DNA of 64,000 nt from Streptomyces brasiliensis (GTDB lineage: Bacteria > Actinomycetota > Actinomycetes > Streptomycetales > Streptomycetaceae). The notes under the pieces are model-generated. The model was given only the letters and a program-made list of their open reading frames with translations, was not told where the DNA came from and did no database searches. The stretch covers positions 434,001-498,000 of the forward strand of contig NZ_BMQA01000001.1 of the NCBI RefSeq assembly GCF_014647875.1. The letters run 5' to 3'. Every line of letters begins with the position of its first letter. Within the stretch, counting starts at the first letter, position 1. The translations under genes and the position numbers were made by a program. Below, in pieces: positions 15,665-22,806 of this stretch.

Positions 15665-16098
15665 TCAGAACGTGAAGACACCCGCCCCGAAGGAGTTCTT
15701 CACGCACTCGTTGCCGAAGGTGCGCTCGTAGGAGACCCGCTGGCCCTGCCAGACGCCCTGGACCGTGACGAGCACCGGGTTGTACTCCTTCGTGCAACGC
15801 ACGTCGTCTCTGGTCGTGAGGGCGTCGAAGTCGCCGTCGGCGCCGCGCAGTTCGGCACAGGCCCGGGCCGCGGCCGGATGGCTGCCGGAGGCCGTCGGGG
15901 CGCAGGTCAGGGTGACGGCGCGCTCCGGGGTGACGGTGGCCGCGTCGTCGCCGTGTCCGGTGGTGAGCACCAGGGCCGAAGGGGCGTACAGCGACGCGGG
16001 GGCGGCGCCCGGCGAGGCGGCGGCGGCCCCGGTCAGAGGTCCGCAGACGGCGCGGCCGTGAGGCCGAGGGTCGCTGCCCAGAGCGCGGTGGTCCGCAT
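15665..16098 (-). pseudogene. Subtilisin inhibitor-like (SSI) protein gene with a -1 frameshift in the signal peptide
   Basis: GGAAGGA followed eight bases later by ATG 16098 starts [16 protein letters not shown], a normal SSI signal peptide. After the GCC GCG codons (about 16049-16054) one base is missing and the frame stops at TGA two dozen bases later. In the next frame the protein continues as [20 protein letters not shown] and a complete SSI domain down to [13 protein letters not shown] and GVFTF. The Cys residues of the domain are present. The reactive-site loop reads CTKEYNP, where Lys takes the P1 place, so trypsin-like proteases are the expected targets. As printed, no secreted inhibitor can be made; a sequencing or assembly error is the main alternative. 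Family role: extracellular inhibitor of the organism's own or foreign serine proteases. Confidence 0.82.
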
Positions 16099-16423
16099 GG
16101 TGTGCATCCTTCCGCTCGATTCGTCCGACTGCCGGCTCCGGAGCGGTCGGTCCCGGAAACGGCGAGCGCGAGTCTGCCGAGTCCGCCGCCGGAACTCACA
16201 TCCGACCCACAGCTTTCAGTAACTTTGCGTGTTGAATCAGTGGCGCGAAGTCACGGAATTCGAGCGTGCCGACCCCGGAACCCGGCCGTTCTTGATCAGC
16301 GAATGCGGTCGGGTGGCCGGTTTCCGGTGCCTCACCGATCGTCCTGAAACATTCCGGTTCAGCTCTCGGCAGACCTCTCGGCGATCCCTTGTGTTCATGA
16401 CGCAACGGAGTAATCGTCATTAC
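16099..16423. promoter_or_regulatory. Divergent intergenic region (inhibitor / hypothetical protein)
   Basis: This stretch of about 325 bp separates the minus-strand SSI gene and the plus-strand gene at 16424. No gene is recognised. It contains the SSI ribosome site and an AT-richer patch around 16210-16240 that may hold promoter elements. Boundaries could not be fixed. Confidence 0.4.
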
Positions 16424-16987
16424 ATGATTACGACGGAGCAGCGACAGCAACTGCGCGGCTGGTTCGCCGGCCGTCTGCCCGACGATCTCTTCGAGGAACT
16501 GGTCGAGGTGACCGTCGACCGCGAGGAGATCACCGTGATCGGCCGCGTTCCCGAACCCCGGCTCGCCGAGGACGCCTCGGACGCCGAGCGGGAGGCGGCC
16601 GTACAGGGCCGGATCCAGGAGTTCCGGGAGCGCACCCGGGAGAGCCGCATGACCGTGGCCCGGGAGGCCGAGCACCGGTTCCGGCGCAAGGTGTCGTGGG
16701 GTGTGGTGTGCGGGACGGAGCGGGCCCTGTTCACGCACATCGCGGCGCCCGTGATGACCCGGCTGCGGCAGCCGGAGCGTCAGGTCCTGGACACCCTGAT
16801 CGCCGGGGGTGTGGCCCGCAGCCGCAGCGAGGCCCTGGCCTGGTGCGTGCGCCTGGTCCAGCGCCACACCGACGACTGGCTCAGCGAACTGCGCGAGTCA
16901 CTCGAACACGTCCAGCGGGTGCGCTCCCAGGGTCCCGACGCCGAGGAGGTGGCTGATTCGTCCGCCGACGACGCGGAAGACGGATGA
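16424..16987 (+). CDS. Conserved actinobacterial hypothetical protein with RHH-like C-terminal helix pair
   Basis: The protein has 187 aa from ATG 16424 (MITTEQRQQL). An in-frame ATG at 16397 would add nine residues; neither has a strong ribosome site. It is soluble, with no signal or membrane segment. The N-terminal half (GWFAGRLPDDLFEELVEVTVDREEITVIGRVPEP) is a strand-rich domain often seen in Streptomyces proteins of unknown function. A charged helix ~55-90 follows. The C-terminus (VLDTLIAGGVARSRSEALAWCVRLVQRHTDDWL) resembles a ribbon-helix-helix DNA-binding segment. Function is unknown; a small transcription regulator is one possibility. It is divergent from the SSI gene. Confidence 0.75.
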   Translation: MITTEQRQQLRGWFAGRLPDDLFEELVEVTVDREEITVIGRVPEPRLAEDASDAEREAAVQGRIQEFRERTRESRMTVAREAEHRFRRKVSWGVVCGTERALFTHIAAPVMTRLRQPERQVLDTLIAGGVARSRSEALAWCVRLVQRHTDDWLSELRESLEHVQRVRSQGPDAEEVADSSADDAEDG

Positions 16988-17356
16988 GACGTCCTCCGGC
17001 CGGGGTCCCGCCCGGTGCCGTACCGTCGGCGGACCCCGCCAGAACGTCCCCGCCCGTGCCGCGCGACCCCCGCGGCCGGGACAGCCGTTCCCCGGGGCTG
17101 CCCTCGCACCGGGTGCTGCGCGGCGCGGGCGGGGTGATCGACGAGGACCTCACCGGCCTGGGCCGCTCGTGGGCGAGCGGGAGGTGGGGGCGTTTCTCTT
17201 CCCGCTGCGGCTGCCCGGCGCGGACGGCGCTCCCGTGCGGGCGGTAGCCCGGCTGCTCCGGCCTGGTCCGCGGCGCATCCCCCGTGGACGGACCCGCACT
17301 TACCCACGAGTATCGTCAGCGGGCGCAGACTCGACGACGAGAGGCGGGGCGGGCGG
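16988..17356. other. Intergenic region without a convincing gene
   Basis: This is 369 bp between the conserved hypothetical and the hydroxyacid oxidase. A plus-strand frame of 87 codons starts at 16984 on the preceding stop (ATGA), but its composition is arginine/proline-rich and it has no recognisable domain. Adjacent frames read slightly better across 17150-17240, so a decayed small gene is possible. The promoter of the oxidase gene presumably lies at the 3' end. Confidence 0.35.
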
Positions 17357-18526
17357 ATGGCCAAGCACTGGGCGGACTTCCAGTACGAGATCTATCTCAA
17401 CGGGATGACCGGGACGGTGCCCCGGCTGCCCACCGATCTCACCCGCCTCGAGGAGCTGACCGAGCAGCGGCTCGGCCCCGGTCCCGTCGGGTACGTCGCG
17501 GGCAGCGCCGGGGACGGCAGCACCGCGCGCGCCAACCGGGCCGCCCTTCAGGGGCGCAGGATCGTGCCGCGCATGCTGCGGGACGTGCAGGAACGGGACC
17601 TGTCGGCCGAGGTGCTGGGCCGCGCGCTGCCCGCCCCGCTGGCGCTCGCGCCCATCGGCGTCCTGTCGATCATGCACCCGGAGGCGGAGACCGCCGCCGC
17701 GCGGGCCGCAGCCGCGCAGGAGGTGCCGTTCGTCCTGTCCTCCGCGTCCAGTACCCCGATCGAGCGGGTCGCGGAGGCGATGGGGGACGCCGAGCGGTGG
17801 TTCCAGCTGTACTGGGCCAAGGACCGTGAAGTGACGCGGAGTTTCCTGAACCGGGCGAAAGCGTCCGGGTTCTCGGTACTGGTCGTCACGCTGGACACAC
17901 CGTTGCTGGCATGGCGGCCGCGCGACCTCGACCAGGCGTATCTGCCGTTCCTGCACGGGGTGGGGACCGCCAACTACTTCTCGGACCCGGCGTTCCAGGC
18001 GGGTCTGACCAAGCCGGTGCACGAGGATCCGAACGCGGCCGTGCTGCACTTCGTCGGCATGTTCGCGGACCCCGGCAAGACCTGGCCGGACCTTGCGTTC
18101 CTGCGGGAGAACTGGGACGGCCCGATCGTCCTCAAGGGCATCGTGCACCCGGACGACGCGCGGCTCGCCGTCGACGCCGGCATGGACGGAGTCGTGGTGT
18201 CCAACCACGGAGGCCGGCAGGTGGCGGGCTCGATCGCGGCGGCCGACGCCCTGCCCCGGGTCGCCGAGGCGGTCGGCGACCGGCTCACCGTGCTGTTCGA
18301 CAGCGGGGTCCGCACCGGCGACGACGTGTTCAAGGCCCTCGCCCTCGGCGCGCGGGCGGTCCTGCTGGGGCGGCCGTACGTCTATGGTCTCGCCCTGGAC
18401 GGTCAGGCGGGCGTGGAGCACGTGATCCGCTGTCTGCTGGCCGAGTTCGACCTCACCCTGGCCCTGTCGGGACACGCCACTCCCGGCTCGCTCGGCCCGG
18501 CGGACCTCGTCGAGCAGTCCGTGTGA
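17357..18526 (+). CDS. FMN-dependent alpha-hydroxyacid oxidase (lactate 2-monooxygenase-like)
   Basis: The protein has 389 aa, start ATG 17357 after a GGGGCGGGCGG purine-rich stretch. It is a TIM-barrel flavoenzyme of the glycolate/lactate oxidase family: LPAPLALAPIGVLSIMHPE (FMN-contacting), FVLSSASSTPIERV, WFQLYWAKDREV, a Lys-centred GPIVLKGIVHPDDARLAVDAG and the active-site HGGR in VVVSNHGGRQVAGS, then ALGARAVLLGRPYVYGLA. The enzymes oxidise (S)-2-hydroxy acids, passing electrons to O2 with H2O2 or decarboxylation. The N-terminus and overall length fit lactate monooxygenase-like members common in Streptomyces. Single gene; the substrate is uncertain. Confidence 0.92.
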   Translation: MAKHWADFQYEIYLNGMTGTVPRLPTDLTRLEELTEQRLGPGPVGYVAGSAGDGSTARANRAALQGRRIVPRMLRDVQERDLSAEVLGRALPAPLALAPIGVLSIMHPEAETAAARAAAAQEVPFVLSSASSTPIERVAEAMGDAERWFQLYWAKDREVTRSFLNRAKASGFSVLVVTLDTPLLAWRPRDLDQAYLPFLHGVGTANYFSDPAFQAGLTKPVHEDPNAAVLHFVGMFADPGKTWPDLAFLRENWDGPIVLKGIVHPDDARLAVDAGMDGVVVSNHGGRQVAGSIAAADALPRVAEAVGDRLTVLFDSGVRTGDDVFKALALGARAVLLGRPYVYGLALDGQAGVEHVIRCLLAEFDLTLALSGHATPGSLGPADLVEQSV

Positions 18527-18656
18527 GCCTCCCGGGGGACCTCGTCGCTCCGCACGTCGGCGGCGTCACCCGCGAGACGGTGGTCCGGACAGCCCTGACG
18601 GCCGACCAGAACGCGACCGGGCCTCTCGCGGGGGACGCGCCGCGCGACGTCGTGAC

Positions 18657-20279
18657 CTAACGTCCCGCCACCCGGTCCGACAGCTCCGCGGCTCGTGCCG
18701 GCGGTCTCCCGGTGCCGCCGATCGACAGGGAACCGTCGGTCGCCGGGACCGGGTCGGTCAGCCAGCGCTCGCCGGCGGAGCGGTCGCGGACCTTGACGAC
18801 GGCTTCTGCGCCGGGGTCCCGGCCGGTGGCGGCGAGTGCGAGCGTCTCGTCCCAGCGGGGCAGCAACTCGCCGTGGACGGTGAGGTCGTAGCGCACGTCG
18901 TCACCCCGCGTGTTCTTCGTGTCCGCGCAGGTGCCGAGGATGACGACGCCGGCGTCCGCGTGCGAGTCCAGGCACAGGTCCGCGCCGGCCACGCTGCGCA
19001 GCAGCCCGTCGTCCTCGTACGTCCACTGCTGGGTCCAGGACGAGGTGCACACCGCGAGGACCACGCCCGCACCGGGCTCCGGCCCGCCCTTGATGTCGAG
19101 GCACAGGCCGGACTCGGCGTTGCGCAGCCGCGTCTGCCGGGTCACGGCGGGCGGCGCCTGGGTGTCGGCCCCGGGCAGGGTGCGGCGGGCACCGGACGCG
19201 CTGGTGGAGGCGACGGGGTCGGTGCCGTCACCGCCGTCCGGCCAGGCGCCGACCGCGAGGACGGTCGCGAGCAGCCCGGCACCCGCGATGCCGACTCCGG
19301 TGAGCAGCGCTCTGGACGAGCGGACCGCGCCGGGGGCCCGGCGCGCGGACAGCGGGATGCGAGCCAGCAGCCGGTGGCGCGCTCCCGCGTGCGGGCGTCC
19401 GCCGCCGTGCCGGGAGGCGCCCCGGCCGCGCGCTCCCGCCGGACGTCCGCGGCCGGGACGCGAGTCGAGATAGCGGCGGCCTCCCCAGCCGAGGACCGCT
19501 TCGGCAAGCAGCAGGCCGAGCCCGTTCTCGACGTGGCCGAGTTGCTCGGCGGCGTGGCGGCAGTACCGGCACCCCGTCAGATGCCGCTGGACGTCGGGCA
19601 GCAGGGCGCCGCCGCGGCGGATCGGGACGTCGAGGAGGCGGTTGTAGAAGCGGCAGTCCTTGGACGGGGCGAGTTCCCGGTGGGCACGTACGCAGCCTTC
19701 CCGGAATTTCTCCCTGGCCTGTTCCAGCGCGAACGCCGCCGAGTCGGCGTCCATCCCCAGCAGGGCGGCCGGGACATTTATCGACTCGGCCTCGACCGCG
19801 GTGTGCCACAGCAGGCACTGCGCCATCGGCACAAGGCCCTGGAAAGAGCGCTCGGCGAGTGCGCGGTTTTCGGGCGTCATCGACTTCGTCGCGCGCATAC
19901 CGCGGCCGCCGGCCGGTTTCTGGAGATCGGGGAGAACCTCGGATATCCGGTCCTCGGCGGACCAGTTGGCGACCGTGTCGCGGACGGCGAGCAGCAACCG
20001 GGGCCGAAGCGCGTCCGCCGTCTCGCCCAGCACCAGCCGGTCGAGGATCTGATGGAAGGCCGCGGCGGTGACCATGTGGGCGAGGGTGCCGGGGGTCGCC
20101 AGGCAGATGGCCGCGTAGTCCTGGGCCGGCTGCCAGTGCCGCGCCATGAGCAGCGCGGCGGAGCGGGATGCCTCGGAGTCCGAGCCGGCGCGCAGCGGGG
20201 CGGCGAGCGACTCGTCCGATTCACCCGCCCCGGCGCCGGGCGGCGGATAGGGAGGACGAGGGGGGTGGGGGGTGAGCAC
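18657..20279 (-). CDS. Sigma-like / zinc-finger / transmembrane / ricin-type lectin fusion protein
   Basis: The protein has 540 aa; GTG 20279 lies nine bases after AAGGA. Residues ~35-205 resemble sigma-70 family regions 2 and 4 (ARHWQPAQDYAAICLATPG; LVPMAQCLLWHTAVEAESINVPAALLGMDADSAAFALEQAREKFREGCVRAH) but are divergent. Residues ~235-250 contain HLTGCRYC, an HxxxCxxC motif as in anti-sigma zinc fingers. One membrane helix follows near residue 320 (LLTGVGIAGAGLLATVLAVGAW), then a linker. Residues ~385-515 form a ricin-type beta-trefoil (CLDIKGG, QQWTYEDDGLLRS, LCLDSH). The likely topology is cytoplasmic regulator, outside sugar-binding domain. A full paralogue lies at 38555-40351 and shares an upstream 13-mer. 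Function is unknown; a membrane-tethered transcription regulator is an inference. Confidence 0.8.
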   Translation of the reverse strand: MLTPHPPRPPYPPPGAGAGESDESLAAPLRAGSDSEASRSAALLMARHWQPAQDYAAICLATPGTLAHMVTAAAFHQILDRLVLGETADALRPRLLLAVRDTVANWSAEDRISEVLPDLQKPAGGRGMRATKSMTPENRALAERSFQGLVPMAQCLLWHTAVEAESINVPAALLGMDADSAAFALEQAREKFREGCVRAHRELAPSKDCRFYNRLLDVPIRRGGALLPDVQRHLTGCRYCRHAAEQLGHVENGLGLLLAEAVLGWGGRRYLDSRPGRGRPAGARGRGASRHGGGRPHAGARHRLLARIPLSARRAPGAVRSSRALLTGVGIAGAGLLATVLAVGAWPDGGDGTDPVASTSASGARRTLPGADTQAPPAVTRQTRLRNAESGLCLDIKGGPEPGAGVVLAVCTSSWTQQWTYEDDGLLRSVAGADLCLDSHADAGVVILGTCADTKNTRGDDVRYDLTVHGELLPRWDETLALAATGRDPGAEAVVKVRDRSAGERWLTDPVPATDGSLSIGGTGRPPARAAELSDRVAGR

Positions 20280-20720
20280 GGAGGGATTCCTTTGGTGCGT
20301 GTGGTGCGGAGTGGTGCGTACCTTTTCGGCGCGCGTACGGGGAGCCGGAAATCCATCGGCGCCCGAGTCGGCGCCGGTTCCTCAACCATTCAATGAGACC
20401 CGGCCTTTACCCCCCGCACGGGCGTTTTCACCCTTGCACACGTCTCATACGGCCAACAAGCCACTCGCGTCACATCGACAGCATTGAAAGAAAGTCAGAA
20501 ATGCTGCGGCGCCCGGCACTTCGCAGCCGCTTCACCCGGTTTCCATGCGCCCCGTGTGAAGCACGCGCACGCGCCGGGCGGTCGCGCACGCTCCCGGCGT
20601 ACGCGGCAGGGGAGTCCACTGGGAGGCGGCCCCTCCCGGAGGCCCCGCGCAGGACGGCGGCTCTCCTGTGCGCATCCGGCCGCCGGCCCCGTTCCTCCCG
20701 CCCGCGGCCGGCGGCCCCGG
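20280..20720. other. Intergenic region upstream of the lectin-fusion gene
   Basis: This stretch has no gene that I can support. It contains the ribosome site of the minus-strand gene at 20279 and a 13-mer at 20333-20345 shared with its paralogue's upstream region. An AT-richer stretch at 20440-20510 could be promoter sequence. The 3' part is very GC-rich and ends in the toxin-gene terminator. Confidence 0.4.
20333..20345 (-). promoter_or_regulatory. 13-bp element shared with the paralogous lectin-fusion gene
   Basis: GCTCCCCGTACGC (minus-strand sense) lies 54 bp upstream of the GTG at 20279. The identical 13-mer lies 99 bp upstream of the paralogue's GTG at 40351, in the same orientation. 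An AAAAG tract follows in both. It could be a shared promoter or regulator site. Confidence 0.45.
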
Positions 20721-20745
20721 GGGCCGGGCGGGCCGCGCCCGGCCC
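20721..20745 (-). terminator. Hairpin terminator after the Fic-like gene
   Basis: GGGCCGGGCG (20721-20730) and CGCCCGGCCC (20736-20745) form a perfect 10-bp stem with a 5-base loop, 17 bases after the toxin stop codon on the minus strand. Confidence 0.75.
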
Positions 20746-20761
20746 TGTCCGCCAGGTCTGC

Positions 20762-21139
20762 CTATATCTGCCAGGTGCGCAGCCGGTCGGCCGCGCCGTA
20801 CACGTCCGTCTTGCCGTCCATCAGGTCACGGGCGAGGTCGACGAGGGCGCCGTACGGCGGGTCGATGCCGACGCCGCTGACGAACATGTAGGCCACGGCC
20901 GTCGCGCAGGCGAAGCGGGCGTTGGCCGAGGGCAGCGGTTTGAGCAGGGCGAGGGTGTGCAGGAGCGCCGCGGCCCGCCAGGCGGGGTCGGAGTCGACAC
21001 CGAGCCGGGGCGGGTCGACGCGGTGCCGGGCGACGGCGGCGACCAGCGCGGAGAAGTCGTTGATGGTGGGCTGCTCGGGGAGTACTTCCTCGTGGCGCTG
21101 AAGCAGCCAGGGCACGTCGATGTGCAGGACCGGCGGCAT
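20762..21139 (-). CDS. Fic/Doc-like toxin component, with degenerate Fic motif
   Basis: The protein has 125 aa. Size, helical pattern and the segment LLHTLALLKPLPSANARFACATAVAYMFVSG place it in the Doc/Fic family as seen in Streptomyces toxin-antitoxin pairs. The canonical HPFxxGNxR/HxFxDxNKR motif reads KPLPSANAR: the catalytic His is replaced by Lys and the acidic residue by Ser, while the Asn and Arg remain. Doc toxins normally phosphorylate EF-Tu and other Fic proteins AMPylate targets; this copy may be catalytically altered or may act otherwise. It starts three bases after the RHH antitoxin stop, so the two genes form one operon. A hairpin follows the stop. Confidence 0.75.
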   Translation of the reverse strand: MPPVLHIDVPWLLQRHEEVLPEQPTINDFSALVAAVARHRVDPPRLGVDSDPAWRAAALLHTLALLKPLPSANARFACATAVAYMFVSGVGIDPPYGALVDLARDLMDGKTDVYGAADRLRTWQI

Positions 21140-21142
21140 CGG

Positions 21143-21385
21143 TCAGGCGGCCTCGCCCTTGGTGGTGGGCTGTTCGTCGTCCGGGAACGCGGCGGCGAAT
21201 TCGTCGGCGTGCGCGGCGAAGAAGCGGCGGAAAGCCTCCGCGCCCTCCTGCAGCGCTCGGTGGCGGGCGATGTCGGCCGCCGCGGCCTCGCGCACGAGCG
21301 CCTTCATGGACGTCCCCCGCTCCTTGGCGATCTCGCGCAGGTCCTCGAGCTCGCGTTCGCTGAACTCCACATTGAGAGCTGGCAT
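21143..21385 (-). CDS. Ribbon-helix-helix antitoxin of the Fic-like module
   Basis: The protein has 80 aa, start ATG 21385. NVEFSERELEDLREIAKERGTSMKALVREAAA is a strand-helix-helix DNA-binding region (RHH/CopG-like) at residues ~4-37. The remainder is an acidic helix (LQEGAEAFRRFFAAHADEFAAAFPDD) likely to embrace the toxin, and ends in a disordered tail. It is the first gene of the pair. Antitoxins of this form bind their own promoter; an inverted repeat directly upstream of the start codon (21386-21427) fits that role. Confidence 0.82.
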   Translation of the reverse strand: MPALNVEFSERELEDLREIAKERGTSMKALVREAAAADIARHRALQEGAEAFRRFFAAHADEFAAAFPDDEQPTTKGEAA

Positions 21386-21427
21386 GCGCTTACGGTACCG
21401 CGCAGGTACTTACGCGTAAATAAGCGC
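21386..21427 (-). promoter_or_regulatory. Palindromic operator of the toxin-antitoxin operon
   Basis: GCGCTTA (21386-21392) and TAAGCGC (21421-21427) form a 7-bp inverted repeat spanning a perfect palindrome TTACGCGTAA (21410-21419) and a GGTACC site. It abuts the antitoxin start codon, which is typical of autoregulated modules. Confidence 0.55.
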
Positions 21428-21550
21428 AGGTCACAGCATATGCCAAACGGTACCTGCGGAGGCCGATCGCCACGTCCGATTTCCGCCGGTGCCCAGGCGC
21501 GCGAGGCAGCAGACTCGGAGGCCGGAACAGTCGGGAACGAGGAGACTCCG

Positions 21551-22054
21551 ATGACCGTGTACACCGTCCACGCGAGCCCGCTGGGCGACCTGCTGCTCAC
21601 CGGCGAGACGTCGGCCGACGGCTTCGCGCTCACCTCCGTGTCCATGCCGGGGCAGCGCGGGGCTCCCTCCGCAGGCGCCGGCCGGCGACGCGACGACGCG
21701 CCCTTCGCCGGGGTGACCGCCCAGCTCGCGGCGTACTTCACGGGCCGGCTCACCCGCTTCGAACTGCCGCTCGCCCCCGGCGGTACCGCGTTCCAGCGGC
21801 GCGTGTGGAAGGCGCTGGACGACATCCCGTACGGCACCACGACGACATACGGCGCGCTGGCCTCCCTGCTGGGTGTGCCACGGGCGGAGATCCGGGCGGT
21901 CGGCGCTGCCGTGGGCGCCAATCCGCTGCTGCTGGTGCGTCCTTGCCACCGGCTGATCGGCGCCGACGGCTCGATGCGCGGCTACGCGGGCGGGGGCGAG
22001 CGCAAGGTGTGGTTGCTGACGCACGAGGGCGCGCTCCAGCCCACGCTCGTCTGA
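21551..22054 (+). CDS. ogt: Methylated-DNA--[protein]-cysteine S-methyltransferase (Ogt-type)
   Basis: The protein has 167 aa. ATG 21551 follows GAGGAGA. It has an N-terminal ribonuclease-H-like domain and a C-terminal DNA-binding/active-site domain: FQRRVWKALDDIPYGTTTTYGALA is the helix-turn-helix region and RPCHRLIGADGSMRGYAGG holds the acceptor Cys (PCHR) and following glycines. The enzyme irreversibly takes methyl groups from O6-methylguanine or O4-methylthymine to its own Cys. A 12-bp gap leads to a 2OG-Fe(II) oxygenase gene in the same direction, suggesting an alkylation-damage repair pair. There is no AdaA-type Cys-rich N-terminus, so it is a repair-only form. Confidence 0.95.
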   Translation: MTVYTVHASPLGDLLLTGETSADGFALTSVSMPGQRGAPSAGAGRRRDDAPFAGVTAQLAAYFTGRLTRFELPLAPGGTAFQRRVWKALDDIPYGTTTTYGALASLLGVPRAEIRAVGAAVGANPLLLVRPCHRLIGADGSMRGYAGGGERKVWLLTHEGALQPTLV

Positions 22055-22066
22055 GAGGGGGCCGTC

Positions 22067-22789
22067 ATGACGCTCACCGTCGCACGGGCCCTGCGTCGCG
22101 TGGCCGGCAGCGACTGGGCCGGCCTCGCCGAGGAGCTGGACGAGCACGGCAGCGCCCTCACGGCGCCGCTGCTGACCCCGGCCGAGTGCCGGGAGCTGAC
22201 CGCGCTGTACGAGAAGCCGGAACTGTTCCGCACCACGGTCGACCTGGCCCGGCACCGGTTCGGCTCCGGCGAGTACCGGTACTTCACGCACGACCTGCCC
22301 GCGCCGGTCGCGGCGCTGCGGGCCGCACTGTATCCGCGGCTGCTGCCGGTCGCCCGCGCCTGGGCGGCCCGTCTGGACCGCCCGGCGCCGTGGCCGGACG
22401 CCCTTGAGGAGTGGCTGGCGCGGTGCCATGCGGCCGGTCAGGACCGGTCGGCACAGATCCTGCTGCGCTACGGGCCGGGCGACTGGAACGCCCTGCACCG
22501 CGACGTGTTCGGCGAGCTGGTCTTCCCGCTTCAGGTCGTGGTGGCCCTCGACGAGTACGGCACCGACTACACCGGCGGGGAGTTCCTGATGGTCGAGCAG
22601 CGGGCGCGGGCGCAGTCCCGGGGCACCGCGACCGTGCTGCGGCAGGGCCACGGCCTGGTGTTCACCACCCGGGACCGCCCGGTGCGCAGCCGCCGCGGCT
22701 GGTCGGCCGGAGCGATGCGGCACGGCGTGAGCACGGTGCGCTCGGGCCGGCGGCACACGCTGGGCCTCGTGTTCCACGACGCGTCGTAG
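22067..22789 (+). CDS. 2-oxoglutarate-Fe(II) oxygenase
   Basis: The protein has 240 aa, start ATG 22067 with GAGAGGGGG upstream. The core segment ILLRYGPGDWNALHRDVFGELVFPLQVVVALDEYGTDYTGGEFLM supplies HxD iron ligands (HRD). The distal His lies in MRHGVS and the 2-oxoglutarate-binding Arg in RHTLGLVFHD. An N-terminal segment (LTPAECRELTALYEKPELFRTTVDLARHRFGSGEYRYF) fits a prolyl-4-hydroxylase/AlkB-related fold. Placement directly behind ogt suggests oxidative dealkylation of DNA or RNA; this is an inference from the gene pair, and a protein hydroxylase cannot be excluded. Confidence 0.88.
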   Translation: MTLTVARALRRVAGSDWAGLAEELDEHGSALTAPLLTPAECRELTALYEKPELFRTTVDLARHRFGSGEYRYFTHDLPAPVAALRAALYPRLLPVARAWAARLDRPAPWPDALEEWLARCHAAGQDRSAQILLRYGPGDWNALHRDVFGELVFPLQVVVALDEYGTDYTGGEFLMVEQRARAQSRGTATVLRQGHGLVFTTRDRPVRSRRGWSAGAMRHGVSTVRSGRRHTLGLVFHDAS

Positions 22790-22806
22790 GCGTACCGGAC
22801 CGCCTC

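Noticed and set aside
16984..17247. A small gene overlapping the stop of the conserved hypothetical (ATGA)
   Set aside because: The 87-residue frame is Arg/Pro-rich with no recognised domain. Parts of other frames look as good, so no reading frame can be defended.
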